This document shows, one piece after another, positions 17,512-25,040 of a stretch of 64,000 nucleotides of DNA; position 1 is the first letter of the stretch; the number at the start of each line of letters is the position of its first letter. The notes beneath the pieces are model-generated. The model had not been told where the DNA came from. It made no database searches and saw only the letters and a list, made by a program, of their open reading frames with translations. A program made the position numbers and the translations under genes. This DNA is from Oceanitalea stevensii (GTDB lineage: Bacteria > Actinomycetota > Actinomycetes > Actinomycetales > Actinomycetaceae), in contig NZ_JACSPO010000001.1 of assembly GCF_014837105.1 (NCBI RefSeq), forward strand, positions 674,339 through 738,338, written 5' to 3'.

Positions 17512-18249
17512 TCAGCTGGTAGGCAGGCCGGCGAGTTCCCCGCCGTCGGCGATGAACTCGGCACCGGTGCAGAAGGTCGACTCGTCGCTGACGAGGTAGA
17601 CGACGAGGTAGCCGATCTCGAAGGGCTTGCCGGCACGGTGCATCGCGACGTGCTTCTGCTCGCCGGCCAGGCCCTCGGTCATCGGCGTCTCGATCATGCC
17701 GGGGTGGATGGAGTTGACCCGGATGTTGTCCGGTCCGAGCTCGATGGCAGCGGTCTTGCTCATGCCGCGCACGCCCCATTTCGAGGCGACGTAGCCGGCG
17801 AGGTCCGGGTAGCCCTGGAGTCCCGCCGTCGAGGAGATGTTGATGATCGACGGGTTCTTCGTCGACGCCTTGAGGAGGGGCAGCGCGGCCTTCATCCCGT
17901 AGAAGACGCTGGAGAGGTTGATCGCGATGATGCGGTCCCAGCGCTCGTAGGTGAAGTCGGAGAGGCTGCCGAAGTCGGCGATGCCCGCGTTGTTGACGAG
18001 GACGTCGAGCCCGCCGAAGGTCTCCTCGGCCATGGTGACGGCGGCGGACCACTGCTCGATGTCGGTGACGTCGTGGTGGAGGTAGACGGCGGACTCCCCG
18101 AGCTCGGCGACCAGCGCCTCACCGTCCTCGTCGAGGATGTCGGTGACGAGGACCTTTGCGCCCTCCGCGACGAGGAGGCGGACCGCCTCGGCGCCCAGAC
18201 CGCGCGCCCCTCCGGTGACCAGTGCGACCTTGCCAGCTACCCGTGCCAT
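17512..18249 (-). CDS. short-chain dehydrogenase/reductase
   Basis: Classical SDR of 245 residues with the cofactor motif TGGARGLG, the NNAG motif (VLVNNAGIADFG), catalytic Ser in NISSTAG and Tyr/Lys in YVASKWGV, and a C-terminal FIADGG segment. Asp in VTDILDE after the second strand indicates NAD(H) preference. Closest general types are 3-alpha/20-beta-hydroxysteroid or glucose 1-dehydrogenase-like SDRs; the substrate cannot be told. Start ATG 18249 follows AAGGAG. It ends 17 bases from the convergent membrane protein gene. Confidence 0.88.
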   Translation of the reverse strand: MARVAGKVALVTGGARGLGAEAVRLLVAEGAKVLVTDILDEDGEALVAELGESAVYLHHDVTDIEQWSAAVTMAEETFGGLDVLVNNAGIADFGSLSDFTYERWDRIIAINLSSVFYGMKAALPLLKASTKNPSIINISSTAGLQGYPDLAGYVASKWGVRGMSKTAAIELGPDNIRVNSIHPGMIETPMTEGLAGEQKHVAMHRAGKPFEIGYLVVYLVSDESTFCTGAEFIADGGELAGLPTS

Positions 18250-18470
18250 CGTCAGGCTCCTTCGGTTCGTTGGTGCGCGCCGGGTGACGGCGCTCACACC
18301 AGGCTAGAAGCGCGGCACCGCGCGGTTCCGGGACGTAGGACCGCCGGCCCTTGGTCCCGCTCAGGGCTTACCCGACCTGTTCGACGTGACGCCGCGCACA
18401 GTGGCATGTCGCAGTTTCGGTTCGGCGCTGCCTCTGGGGTAACCTTCTCTAGGTTCGTTCGCGAGCCAGA

Positions 18471-18544
18471 CGGGCTGTGGCGCAGCTTGGTAGCGCACCT
18501 GACTGGGGGTCAGGGGGTCGCAGGTTCAAATCCTGTCAGCCCGA
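18471..18544 (+). tRNA. tRNA-Pro (anticodon GGG)
   Basis: A 74-base cloverleaf: acceptor stem CGGGCTG / CAGCCCG, D arm with GCGCAGCTTGGTAGCGC, anticodon arm CCTGA-CTGGGGG-TCAGG giving anticodon GGG, and T arm with GGTTCAAATCC. The discriminator is A and CCA is not encoded. A strong terminator follows. The lower-G+C DNA just downstream makes this a candidate integration site, but I see no direct repeat of its 3' end in the next kilobase. Confidence 0.95.
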
Positions 18545-18554
18545 CATTTTCTGA

Positions 18555-18582
18555 GGCGCGACATCGCACATGATGTCGCGCC
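18555..18582 (+). terminator. tRNA-Pro terminator
   Basis: Perfect 11-bp hairpin GGCGCGACATC / GATGTCGCGCC with loop GCACAT, ten bases after the tRNA. Confidence 0.75.
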
Positions 18583-18696
18583 TTGGTCATTTCGCGTGGC
18601 TCTCGAGCTGTATTCGCCACGCGCTCGACCGCCTTCCTTGAGCAGTGGTGTTTCGTCCCCGCGGCGCACGGAAGTCTCGATGTCAGAGGCCGGCCA

Positions 18697-18702
18697 TACC
18701 GT
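18697..18702 (+). promoter_or_regulatory. -10 element before the endonuclease gene
   Basis: TACCGT ends six bases before ATG 18709, fitting a leaderless transcript and supporting that start. Confidence 0.4.
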
Positions 18703-18708
18703 CTGCTC

Positions 18709-19514
18709 ATGGTGCGCGAACGGACGTACACCGATGAAGAGCTCACCGCCGCAGTGAGCCGCTGCCACTCGTGGCGCGGCGTCCTACGCGAGCTCCGTCT
18801 GAGCGGTACATCGTCGCGAGCCATTGGCTCCGTGCGGGCGCACGCTGATCGTCTCGGACTCAGCTACAGCCACTTCCAGGGCCAGCTCCGATGGCGGGAG
18901 AACGAGCTCCGCACGGCTCTCAGCAGCGCTGGTGAGTGGTCGGAGGCGCTCGAACGCCTCAGACTCCAGCCAGGTTCTGAGGCCACGCCAAAAGGGCATG
19001 CAGTGCGATTCGGCATTGACTTTGCCCACCTCGACAAGGGGAGTCCTCCGGCCAGTACGACGGAGCATCACCCGGACGAGCGCAACCTCCGGCGCGCTGG
19101 TCCTCTACTCGCAGCCGCGTGGTTCACGCTCTGTGGCTACGAGGTTTCGTGGCCCCTCGAACCGCACGCTATGACCTTCTCGTTGACGGTGATGCGGGCG
19201 TCCGACGTGTCCAGGTGAAGACCACCACCGTACGGACGCAAGGCAGTTGGAAGGTCTATCTCTCATCGACAGGCAAGCAGCGGCGCACCTACAAACCGGA
19301 CGAGAGTGACGACTTCTTCGTCATTGACGGCGGTGTCAGCATCTACCTGATCCCCTACGCGGCTGTAGGCGGCCTCCAAGCCATCCACCTGAAGGCGTAT
19401 GAGGAGTACCGACTTCCTCCGTTCGTGGGCCCCAACCTCGGAGCGACGAGTAGATCCGCGGCAGGGCGCAAAGAACCAAGGAAGGACTCGGCGCGCGGCA
19501 GAGGTGGGGCTTGA
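18709..19514 (+). pseudogene. frameshifted PD-(D/E)XK endonuclease gene
   Basis: Two overlapping frames make one recognisable protein. The first (from 18709, MVRERTYTDEELTAAVSRC...) has two repeats of a short helical DNA-binding module (ELTAAVSRCHSWRGVLRELRL and ELRTALSSAGEWSEALERLRL) and runs to VSWPLEP. The continuation RYDLLVDGDAGVRRVQVKTTTVR is in the -1 frame, ending at 19514. The switch is needed at about 19164, consistent with loss of one G in CCGGCACGC. The second part has the Asp and QVK of a PD-(D/E)XK nuclease as in group I intron-associated or HNH-linked endonucleases. G+C is visibly lower than around it, suggesting acquisition. It may be a real pseudogene, a sequencing error or, less likely, a programmed frameshift. 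Confidence 0.7.
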
Positions 19515-19735
19515 CGGTGGACGGCTCGAGGTAGGCGGCACCGGCTGGTGTCGTGCCCTCGCCACGCACCGGCGCCGGAGGGTGTCGCCGAGGAACTCGG
19601 GGTCGGAGCCATGAAGGACGAAGCCACCGGCGCCCGCCGCGGAGGTGCCGAAGGCAACCTCGTCGAGGTCGAAGAGCGGGACGCCGGGCGGGTCACCCGC
19701 CCGCTCAGCGACGATCCCCAGCATCGCTGCACCGC
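19485..19735 (-). pseudogene. remnant of a NarL-type response regulator
   Basis: On the minus strand, IVAERAGDPPGVPLFDLDEV followed by GFVLHGSDPEFLGDTLRR (about 19570-19720) matches the receiver segment IVAERDGDLPSVLVMTTFDL...GFVLKDSDPDVVADAIRR of the intact regulator at 30488-31141. Right after it, in another frame, AAYLEPSTVKPHLCRA (about 19485-19545) matches its helix-turn-helix AALYVEPSTVKSHLGRA. The ends and some 50 intervening residues are gone. The fragment is non-functional and shows that this stretch is decaying DNA. Confidence 0.65.
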
Positions 19736-19795
19736 ATCTGGACACCGTGAAGAAGCGTCGCAAGGTCCCTCGACGTCCTCAGGTCGGGTTCGTCG

Positions 19796-20605
19796 TCAGC
19801 CCTGAGACAGGAAGTTCGACAACAAGCGGTGGAACGCGTGCTGGTGCTCGACCGCCGGCGCGTGGCCGCACCGCCCGAGGACGTGCAGGCGGACGTCGGC
19901 GAGGTGGTCGAGCAGGGGCAGGGTCGCAGGCAGGGGAGTGACACGGTCCTGCGCGCCGTGGACGAGGAGCACCGGCGCGCGGACGGCCGCCAGCGTCTGC
20001 TCCGACAGGGTGAGGTCCTCGGCCCACCTGGCCCGGGGCGGCGGGAAGAGCGTGTCGAACGCCGCCTCGCCGGCCCGCATCGCGGCGGTCCGGGCGGCGA
20101 CCGCCTGTTCCGTGACGAGGGACTGGTCCAGCAGGAGGCGGCTCAGCATGTCGCGCGCCCCCTCCTCGGTGGCGGGAGCGCCCCAGAGCGCGTCGAGATC
20201 GGGCGACAGGGGCGCCCCGGGCGCGCCCATGGTCGACACCGGCACGACGTGGGTCACCTGCTCGGGACGCGCGGCCGCCAGCGCCAGGGCAACCGCACCG
20301 CCCATGGAGTGGCCGACGACGGCGTACGAGCGGTGCCCGAGGGCGTCCATCAGGCGGGCGGCCTGCTCCGTCCACACCCGCAGCCCGCCGCGGGAGCCCG
20401 GCGGCAGGGGAGTACGGCCGAAGCCCGCGTGGTCGGGAGCCACGAGGTGCCACGATGCGCCGAGGGCCTCGATGGCCGCCGCCCAGGCTCCGGACCCGGT
20501 GGTCCCGGGTCCGGAGCCGTGCAGGAGGAGCACCGCAGGTCCGGTGCCCCCCTGGACGACGTGGACGGGCGAGCCGTCGACGACGACGGTGCGCTCGTCC
20601 ATCAC
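19796..20605 (-). CDS. alpha/beta hydrolase
   Basis: 269-residue serine hydrolase of the meta-cleavage-product hydrolase/haloperoxidase type. Oxyanion motif LLHGSGPG, nucleophile elbow GHSMGG, Asp in LVHGAQDRVTP and His in GRCGHAPAVEH form a complete triad. The sequence around GSGPGTTG resembles hydrolases that cleave C-C bonds in aromatic ring-fission products, but ester or lactone hydrolysis is equally possible. It is the last gene of a minus-strand group (regulator, DJ-1-like, hydrolase) that diverges from the Fe-alcohol/aldehyde dehydrogenase operon, so it probably acts on the same substrate. Confidence 0.85.
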   Translation of the reverse strand: MMDERTVVVDGSPVHVVQGGTGPAVLLLHGSGPGTTGSGAWAAAIEALGASWHLVAPDHAGFGRTPLPPGSRGGLRVWTEQAARLMDALGHRSYAVVGHSMGGAVALALAAARPEQVTHVVPVSTMGAPGAPLSPDLDALWGAPATEEGARDMLSRLLLDQSLVTEQAVAARTAAMRAGEAAFDTLFPPPRARWAEDLTLSEQTLAAVRAPVLLVHGAQDRVTPLPATLPLLDHLADVRLHVLGRCGHAPAVEHQHAFHRLLSNFLSQG

Positions 20606-20627
20606 CGGTCGCCGGCGGTCGCGTCCA

Positions 20628-21191
20628 TCAGGCGTTGACGAGAGAGTTCGAGAAGATCTCCATCATCGCCCGGCCGAACTGCGGCATGTCCGGCCAGCCC
20701 CGGCACGAGACGAGGTTGCCGTCGACGACGTCGGGCGCGTCGACGACCGTCGCGCCGGCATGCTCCATGTCGCGGGTGATGGGAGGGAAGCACGCGGTCC
20801 TGCGGCCCTTGAGCAGCCCGTAGTCCGCCGGCACCTGCGCACCGTGGCACACGAGCGCGATCGGCAGGTTGCGGGCGAAGAAGTGCTCGGTGATGCGCCG
20901 CACGTGGTCGTCCACCCGGATCCACTCGGGAGCGCGACCCCCGGGGATGATGAGGCCGTCGTAGAGATCGACGTCGACGTCCTCCCACAGCACGTCGACC
21001 GGCAGCTTGCGGCCGGGCTTCTCGACGTACGCGTCGCAGCCCGGGTCGAACTCGTGGATGACGAGCTGGACGTCACGCATCGACTTGTTCGCGACGTCGA
21101 CGTCCCATCCGCCCTCCTGTATCCGGTAGTAGGGGTACATCGTGTCCAGCTCCTCGGCGGCATCGCCGGTCAGGAGCAACGCTCTGGGCAC
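20628..21191 (-). CDS. DJ-1/PfpI-family protein
   Basis: 187-residue glutaminase-amidotransferase-like protein with the nucleophile elbow LVCHGAQ, the acidic partner in the IIPGG-RAPEW region, and DGNLVSCRGWPDMPQFGR at the C-terminus. Family activities include peptidase, deglycase/glyoxalase III and amidase. GTG at 21191 follows GAGGAGAACCAAG; an open frame extends to 21314 but is of low complexity. The unusual insertion FDPGCDAYVEKPGRKLPVDV suggests a subfamily specialised with this catabolic cluster. 22 bases separate it from the hydrolase. Confidence 0.85.
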   Translation of the reverse strand: MPRALLLTGDAAEELDTMYPYYRIQEGGWDVDVANKSMRDVQLVIHEFDPGCDAYVEKPGRKLPVDVLWEDVDVDLYDGLIIPGGRAPEWIRVDDHVRRITEHFFARNLPIALVCHGAQVPADYGLLKGRRTACFPPITRDMEHAGATVVDAPDVVDGNLVSCRGWPDMPQFGRAMMEIFSNSLVNA

Positions 21192-21255
21192 CTTGGTTCT
21201 CCTCGCACTCAACGTTGGGTGTGGGGTGGTGCTCGGCCGAGTGGTCGAGCAGCCC

Positions 21256-21280
21256 GGATCCGATCCGATCGGATCCGATG
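21256..21280. promoter_or_regulatory. GATCC-rich palindrome upstream of the PfpI gene
   Basis: GATCCGATCGGATC (21262-21275) is a perfect 14-bp palindrome embedded in overlapping GGATCCGATCC units, about 70 bases upstream of the DJ-1/PfpI start. It is a candidate operator; the cognate factor is unknown. Confidence 0.4.
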
Positions 21281-21306
21281 CGTAAGGATCGCGCGTCGTC
21301 ATCCTG

Positions 21307-22053
21307 TCAGTCAAGACCCCCTGTGGACGACGTGTCCGCGGGCCGGGCGTCGTCGAAGAGGTGACGGAACCGGTCGCCCGACAGCAGGATGTGGCGGCGC
21401 ATGGCGTAGGCCGCCTGGTCGGGGTCTCGCGCCGCGATCGCGGCGAGGATCTCGTCGTGCTCGCTCATCGCGAGGTTGGTGACCTGGGTGTCGTACAGCA
21501 GCCGGAACAGGTGCACGTGCGTGTGCAGCCGGGCGAGCGCCTCGCGGACCAGCCGGTTCCCGCCGCTCTTCGCGACGAGGTCGTGGAAGGCCGCGTCCCG
21601 CAGCCCGAAGGCGCCGTACGCCTGTGGCCCGTCGCCCTCCTCCAGCTGCGACATCTCCTCGAGCAGCCCGCGCAGCTCCGTGACCTGCGAGGCGGTCGCG
21701 CGTTCGGCCGCCCGGCGGGCTGCTGCCGGCTCCAGGAGCAGGCGGATCTCGAGCATGTCGTCGAAGCGCTCACGGGTGATCTGGGGCGGGATCCGGTAGC
21801 CGGCGTGGGGCACCCGGACGACCAGCCCGTCGGCCTCCATGCGGTTGAGCGCATCGCGGATCGGCGTCTGTGAGACCCCGAGCTCGCGCGCCAGGGCGTC
21901 GATCGTCACGCGGGAGTCCGGCACGATGCGCGACGACATGAGCTGACGCAGCAGCGTGTCGTGCACCTCGTCGGCAAGTCGTCCGCGGGGGCGTCCGTTC
22001 AGCTGCGCGCCACTGGACCCGCGGTCCCGTCCGATCGTCGCTTCGTCGTCCAC
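21307..22053 (-). CDS. GntR-family regulator with FCD domain
   Basis: 248-residue ligand-responsive repressor. The N-terminal winged helix is LADEVHDTLLRQLMSSRIVPDSRVTIDALARELGVSQTPIRDALNRMEADGLV; the FCD ligand domain has RLLLEPAAARRAAE, the metal-site residues in LRDAAFHDLVAKSGGNRL and SEHDEILAAI...HI. Family members bind organic acids, often via a metal. GTG 22053 is chosen, with AAAGGGG upstream. It diverges from the Fe-alcohol dehydrogenase operon and most likely represses it and itself; a palindrome sits in the opposing promoter. Confidence 0.9.
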   Translation of the reverse strand: MDDEATIGRDRGSSGAQLNGRPRGRLADEVHDTLLRQLMSSRIVPDSRVTIDALARELGVSQTPIRDALNRMEADGLVVRVPHAGYRIPPQITRERFDDMLEIRLLLEPAAARRAAERATASQVTELRGLLEEMSQLEEGDGPQAYGAFGLRDAAFHDLVAKSGGNRLVREALARLHTHVHLFRLLYDTQVTNLAMSEHDEILAAIAARDPDQAAYAMRRHILLSGDRFRHLFDDARPADTSSTGGLD

Positions 22054-22090
22054 AGGGGTGTGCCCCTTTCCACCTCGTTGGGGAGCATGG

Positions 22091-22120
22091 TTGACAGCGA
22101 CACCGTCGCTGCTCCATGAT
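22091..22120 (+). promoter_or_regulatory. promoter and putative operator of the dehydrogenase/ABC operon
   Basis: TTGACA (22091-22096), 18 bp, then CATGAT (22115-22120). Between them the inverted repeat CAGCGAC-ACC-GTCGCTG (22095-22111) overlaps the -35 and spacer, where a bound GntR repressor would block RNA polymerase. The leader to ATG 22227 is about 100 bases. Confidence 0.6.
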
Positions 22121-22226
22121 CTCGGCAATCAGATCGTATAGGAAAAGCGCAGCGGCTCTTCCTCTCGCATCGTCGCGTACCGGTCCCGCTGGCTCTCTCC
22201 TCCCAGAATCTATCCCTGGAGTCTCC

Positions 22227-23504
22227 ATGAGCATGCTCGGTGTCCTGCGTGGGCCTCGACAAGTGGTGTTCGGCGCCGGGCAGCGGCACGCCCTGGGCGC
22301 GCTGACCGCCGCCCTCGGCTCCCGCGCCCTCGTCTGCACCGACGCCCGCTTCGGTGCGACGGCGGAGTTCGCCGAGCTGGTCGGGCTGCTCGAGAGCGCC
22401 GGGGTCCAGGTGACGGTGTTCGACGAGGTGCTGCCGGACGTGCCGGTGCACCAGGTGAGCCAGTGTGCCGGGCTCGTGCGGTACGCCGCCCCGGACGTCA
22501 TCGTCGGGATGGGCGGTGGCAGCTGCATCGACCTCGCCAAGGCGGTGGCCGTGGTCCTCACGCACGGTGGTGAGCCGTCGGACTACTACGGCGAGCTGCG
22601 TGTCCCCGGTCCGGTGATACCGGTCGTGGCGCTGCCGACCACCGCCGGGACCGGGTCGGAGGTGACGCCCGTGGCCGTGCTCACCGATCCCGAGCGGGTG
22701 AGCAAGGTGGGGATCTCCAGCCCGCACCTCATTCCCCACACGGCCGTGTGCGACCCGGAGCTCACCCTCGGCTGCCCGCCGGCACTGACCGCGAGCGCTG
22801 GCGCCGACGCCCTGTCGCACGGCATCGAGGCCTTCACCGCCGTGCGCCGTCCGGTGACCACCGAGCTGGCGACGGAGCGCGTCTTCGTCGGCAAGAACGA
22901 GCTGACGGACTCCTATGCGCTGATGGCCGTCCGGCAGGTCGCGCGCAGCCTGCACCGTGCCTGGTCGGACCCGAGCGACATGGGTGCGCGCGAGGCGATG
23001 ATGCTCGGGGCCACTGCGGGCGGCTTCGCCCTCGGCACGTCCGGCACGGCCGCGGCGCACGCCCTCCAGTACCCGGTCGGTGCCCTGACCCACACCCCGC
23101 ACGGGATCGGGGTCGGCGTCCTGCTGCCCTACGTCATGGAGTTCAACCGTCCCGCGCGGGTCCCGGAGCTCGCCGCCGTCGCCGTGGCGATGGGCGCGTC
23201 CGCGGACGCCTCGGACGAGGACCTCGCCGACGAGGCGATCGACAGGGTCGCGGCCCTGCTCGCCTCGGTGGGCATCCCGGCCACCCTCGCGGACCTCGGC
23301 CTGCCGGCCGACCGGCTCCGCTGGACGGCCGAGCAGGCGCTGGGAGCCGCGCGGCTCGTCGCAAACAACCCGCGTCCCCTCGACGCCGACGCCCTGGAGC
23401 GGATCGTCCGCGCCGCGTACACCGGCGACCGCGCCGCCCTACGAGAGACCACCGTCCACGGCTCGGCCTCGCCGGGCCTCACCACGACAGCAGGTGCCCG
23501 ATGA
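22227..23504 (+). CDS. iron-containing alcohol dehydrogenase
   Basis: 425-residue group III metal-dependent dehydrogenase (also the fold of maleylacetate reductase and 4-hydroxybutyrate dehydrogenase). NAD-binding GMGGGSCIDLAKA, PTTAGTGSEVTPVAV, and iron ligands from GADALSHGIEAF, AHALQYPVGA and LTHTPHGIGVG are all present. ATG 22227 follows GGAGTCTCC. First gene of a seven-gene operon; its stop overlaps the aldehyde dehydrogenase start (ATGA). The pair would oxidise an alcohol to the aldehyde and then the acid. It could instead reduce maleylacetate, but the paired aldehyde dehydrogenase argues against that. Confidence 0.88.
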   Translation: MSMLGVLRGPRQVVFGAGQRHALGALTAALGSRALVCTDARFGATAEFAELVGLLESAGVQVTVFDEVLPDVPVHQVSQCAGLVRYAAPDVIVGMGGGSCIDLAKAVAVVLTHGGEPSDYYGELRVPGPVIPVVALPTTAGTGSEVTPVAVLTDPERVSKVGISSPHLIPHTAVCDPELTLGCPPALTASAGADALSHGIEAFTAVRRPVTTELATERVFVGKNELTDSYALMAVRQVARSLHRAWSDPSDMGAREAMMLGATAGGFALGTSGTAAAHALQYPVGALTHTPHGIGVGVLLPYVMEFNRPARVPELAAVAVAMGASADASDEDLADEAIDRVAALLASVGIPATLADLGLPADRLRWTAEQALGAARLVANNPRPLDADALERIVRAAYTGDRAALRETTVHGSASPGLTTTAGAR

Positions 23505-24979
23505 GCATCACGATGCACGAGTCCATGCGCCCCGTCCTCGACGCCCTCGACGTCCCGACCGACCTCCTGGTGGCCGGCACGTGGCGCGGCGGCGCCGACG
23601 GCGGACGGATCGACGTCCGGGACCCCGCCTCGGGTGCGGTGCTCGCCTCGGTGGCCGACGCCCGGATCCCCGACGCCGAGGCGGCGGTGGACGCCGCGGC
23701 CGAGGCCGCGGCCGGCTGGGCGGCCACGGCCCCCCGCGCCCGGGCCGAGCTGCTGCTGCGGGCCTTCACCCTCATGCACGAGCGGAGCGAGGAGCTCGCC
23801 CTGCTCATCAGTCTCGAGAACGGCAAGTCCCTGACGGATGCACGGTCCGAGGTGACCTATGCCGCCGAGTTCTTCCGCTGGTACGCCGAGGAGGGCGTGC
23901 GGCTGCGCGGCCAGGTGGGCCGCTCACCGAGCGGGGCCAACCGGCTGGTCGTCACGCACCAGCCCGTGGGCATCAGCGTGCTCATCACCCCGTGGAACTT
24001 CCCCGCGGCCATGGCCACCCGGAAGATCGCGCCCGCCCTCGCCGCCGGGTGCACCGCGATCCTCAAGCCGGCCACCGAGACCCCGCTGACGGCCCTCGCG
24101 GTGGCGGCCCTGCTGCAGGAGGCCGGGCTGCCGGCCGGTGTGCTCAACGTCGTCACGACCACCCAGCCCGGACCCGTCGTCGGCACGATGCTCACCGACC
24201 CCCGCACGCGCATGCTCTCGTTCACCGGCTCGACCGAGGTGGGCCGCCGTCTGCTCCGCACCGCCGCCGACCAGGTCCTCAAGTGCGGGATGGAGCTCGG
24301 CGGCAACGCCCCCTTCGTCGTCCTCGCCGACGCCGACCTCGACGCGGCGGTCGAGGGCGCGATGGTCGCCAAGATGCGCAACGGCGGGCAGGCCTGCACC
24401 GCCGCCAACCGCTTCTTCGTGCAGGGCGCCGTCCACGACGCCTTCGTGGACGGCCTCGTCGCCCGGATGGCCGGGCTGCGGGTCGGGCCGGGCTCCGAGG
24501 AGAGCACCGAGTGCGGACCGCTCATCAACGAGGGCGCCGCCCGCAAGGTCGACGAGCTCGTCCAGGACGCACTCGACCGCGGCGCCCGCGCCGTGCTGGG
24601 CGGCACGCGGCCCGACGACGCGGGCTGCTTCTACCCCCCGACGGTGCTCGTCGACGTACCGCCGGACGCTCGCGTCCTGCACGAGGAGATCTTCGGGCCG
24701 GTGGCCCCGGTGGTCCGCTTCGAGCAGGAGGAGGAGATGCTGACCATGGTCAACGACAGCGAGTACGGCCTCGTCAGCTACCTCTACACCGGCGACCTCG
24801 GCCGTGGTCTGCGCCTCGCAGAAGGCATCGACAGCGGCATGGTCGGCCTCAACCGCGGGCTCGTCTCCGACCCCGCCGCGCCCTTCGGCGGCACCAAGCA
24901 GAGCGGCTTGGGACGCGAGGGGAGCACCGAGGGACTCCTCGAGTTCATGGAGACCCAGTACATCGCGACGTCCTGGTGA
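23501..24979 (+). CDS. NAD(P)-dependent aldehyde dehydrogenase, succinate-semialdehyde type
   Basis: 492 residues. Has the family set: TPWNFPAAMATRKIAPALAAG, GSTEVGRRL, general base Glu in MELGGNAPFVV, catalytic Cys in NGGQACTAANRFF, and EEIFGPVAPVVRF. The N-terminal GLR and NRLV segments and the GQACTAANRF motif are like GabD (succinate-semialdehyde/glutarate-semialdehyde dehydrogenases). Overlaps the alcohol dehydrogenase by four bases. Together they suggest an omega-hydroxy acid or diol as substrate; this is inference. Confidence 0.88.
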   Translation: MSITMHESMRPVLDALDVPTDLLVAGTWRGGADGGRIDVRDPASGAVLASVADARIPDAEAAVDAAAEAAAGWAATAPRARAELLLRAFTLMHERSEELALLISLENGKSLTDARSEVTYAAEFFRWYAEEGVRLRGQVGRSPSGANRLVVTHQPVGISVLITPWNFPAAMATRKIAPALAAGCTAILKPATETPLTALAVAALLQEAGLPAGVLNVVTTTQPGPVVGTMLTDPRTRMLSFTGSTEVGRRLLRTAADQVLKCGMELGGNAPFVVLADADLDAAVEGAMVAKMRNGGQACTAANRFFVQGAVHDAFVDGLVARMAGLRVGPGSEESTECGPLINEGAARKVDELVQDALDRGARAVLGGTRPDDAGCFYPPTVLVDVPPDARVLHEEIFGPVAPVVRFEQEEEMLTMVNDSEYGLVSYLYTGDLGRGLRLAEGIDSGMVGLNRGLVSDPAAPFGGTKQSGLGREGSTEGLLEFMETQYIATSW

Positions 24980-25040
24980 CGCCGCGGCCACAGCAGCAAC
25001 GGATCCCCCAACCATCCCGATGCAGGAAGCAGGAGAACTG

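Noticed and set aside
18471..19800. A complete integrative element at tRNA-Pro
   Set aside because: No integrase and no repeat of the tRNA 3' end is visible. Only one decayed endonuclease gene and a regulator fragment lie there.
22227..23504. Maleylacetate reductase in an aromatic degradation pathway
   Set aside because: No ring-cleavage dioxygenase is present, and coupling to an aldehyde dehydrogenase suits an alcohol dehydrogenase better. The hydrolase alone is not enough evidence.
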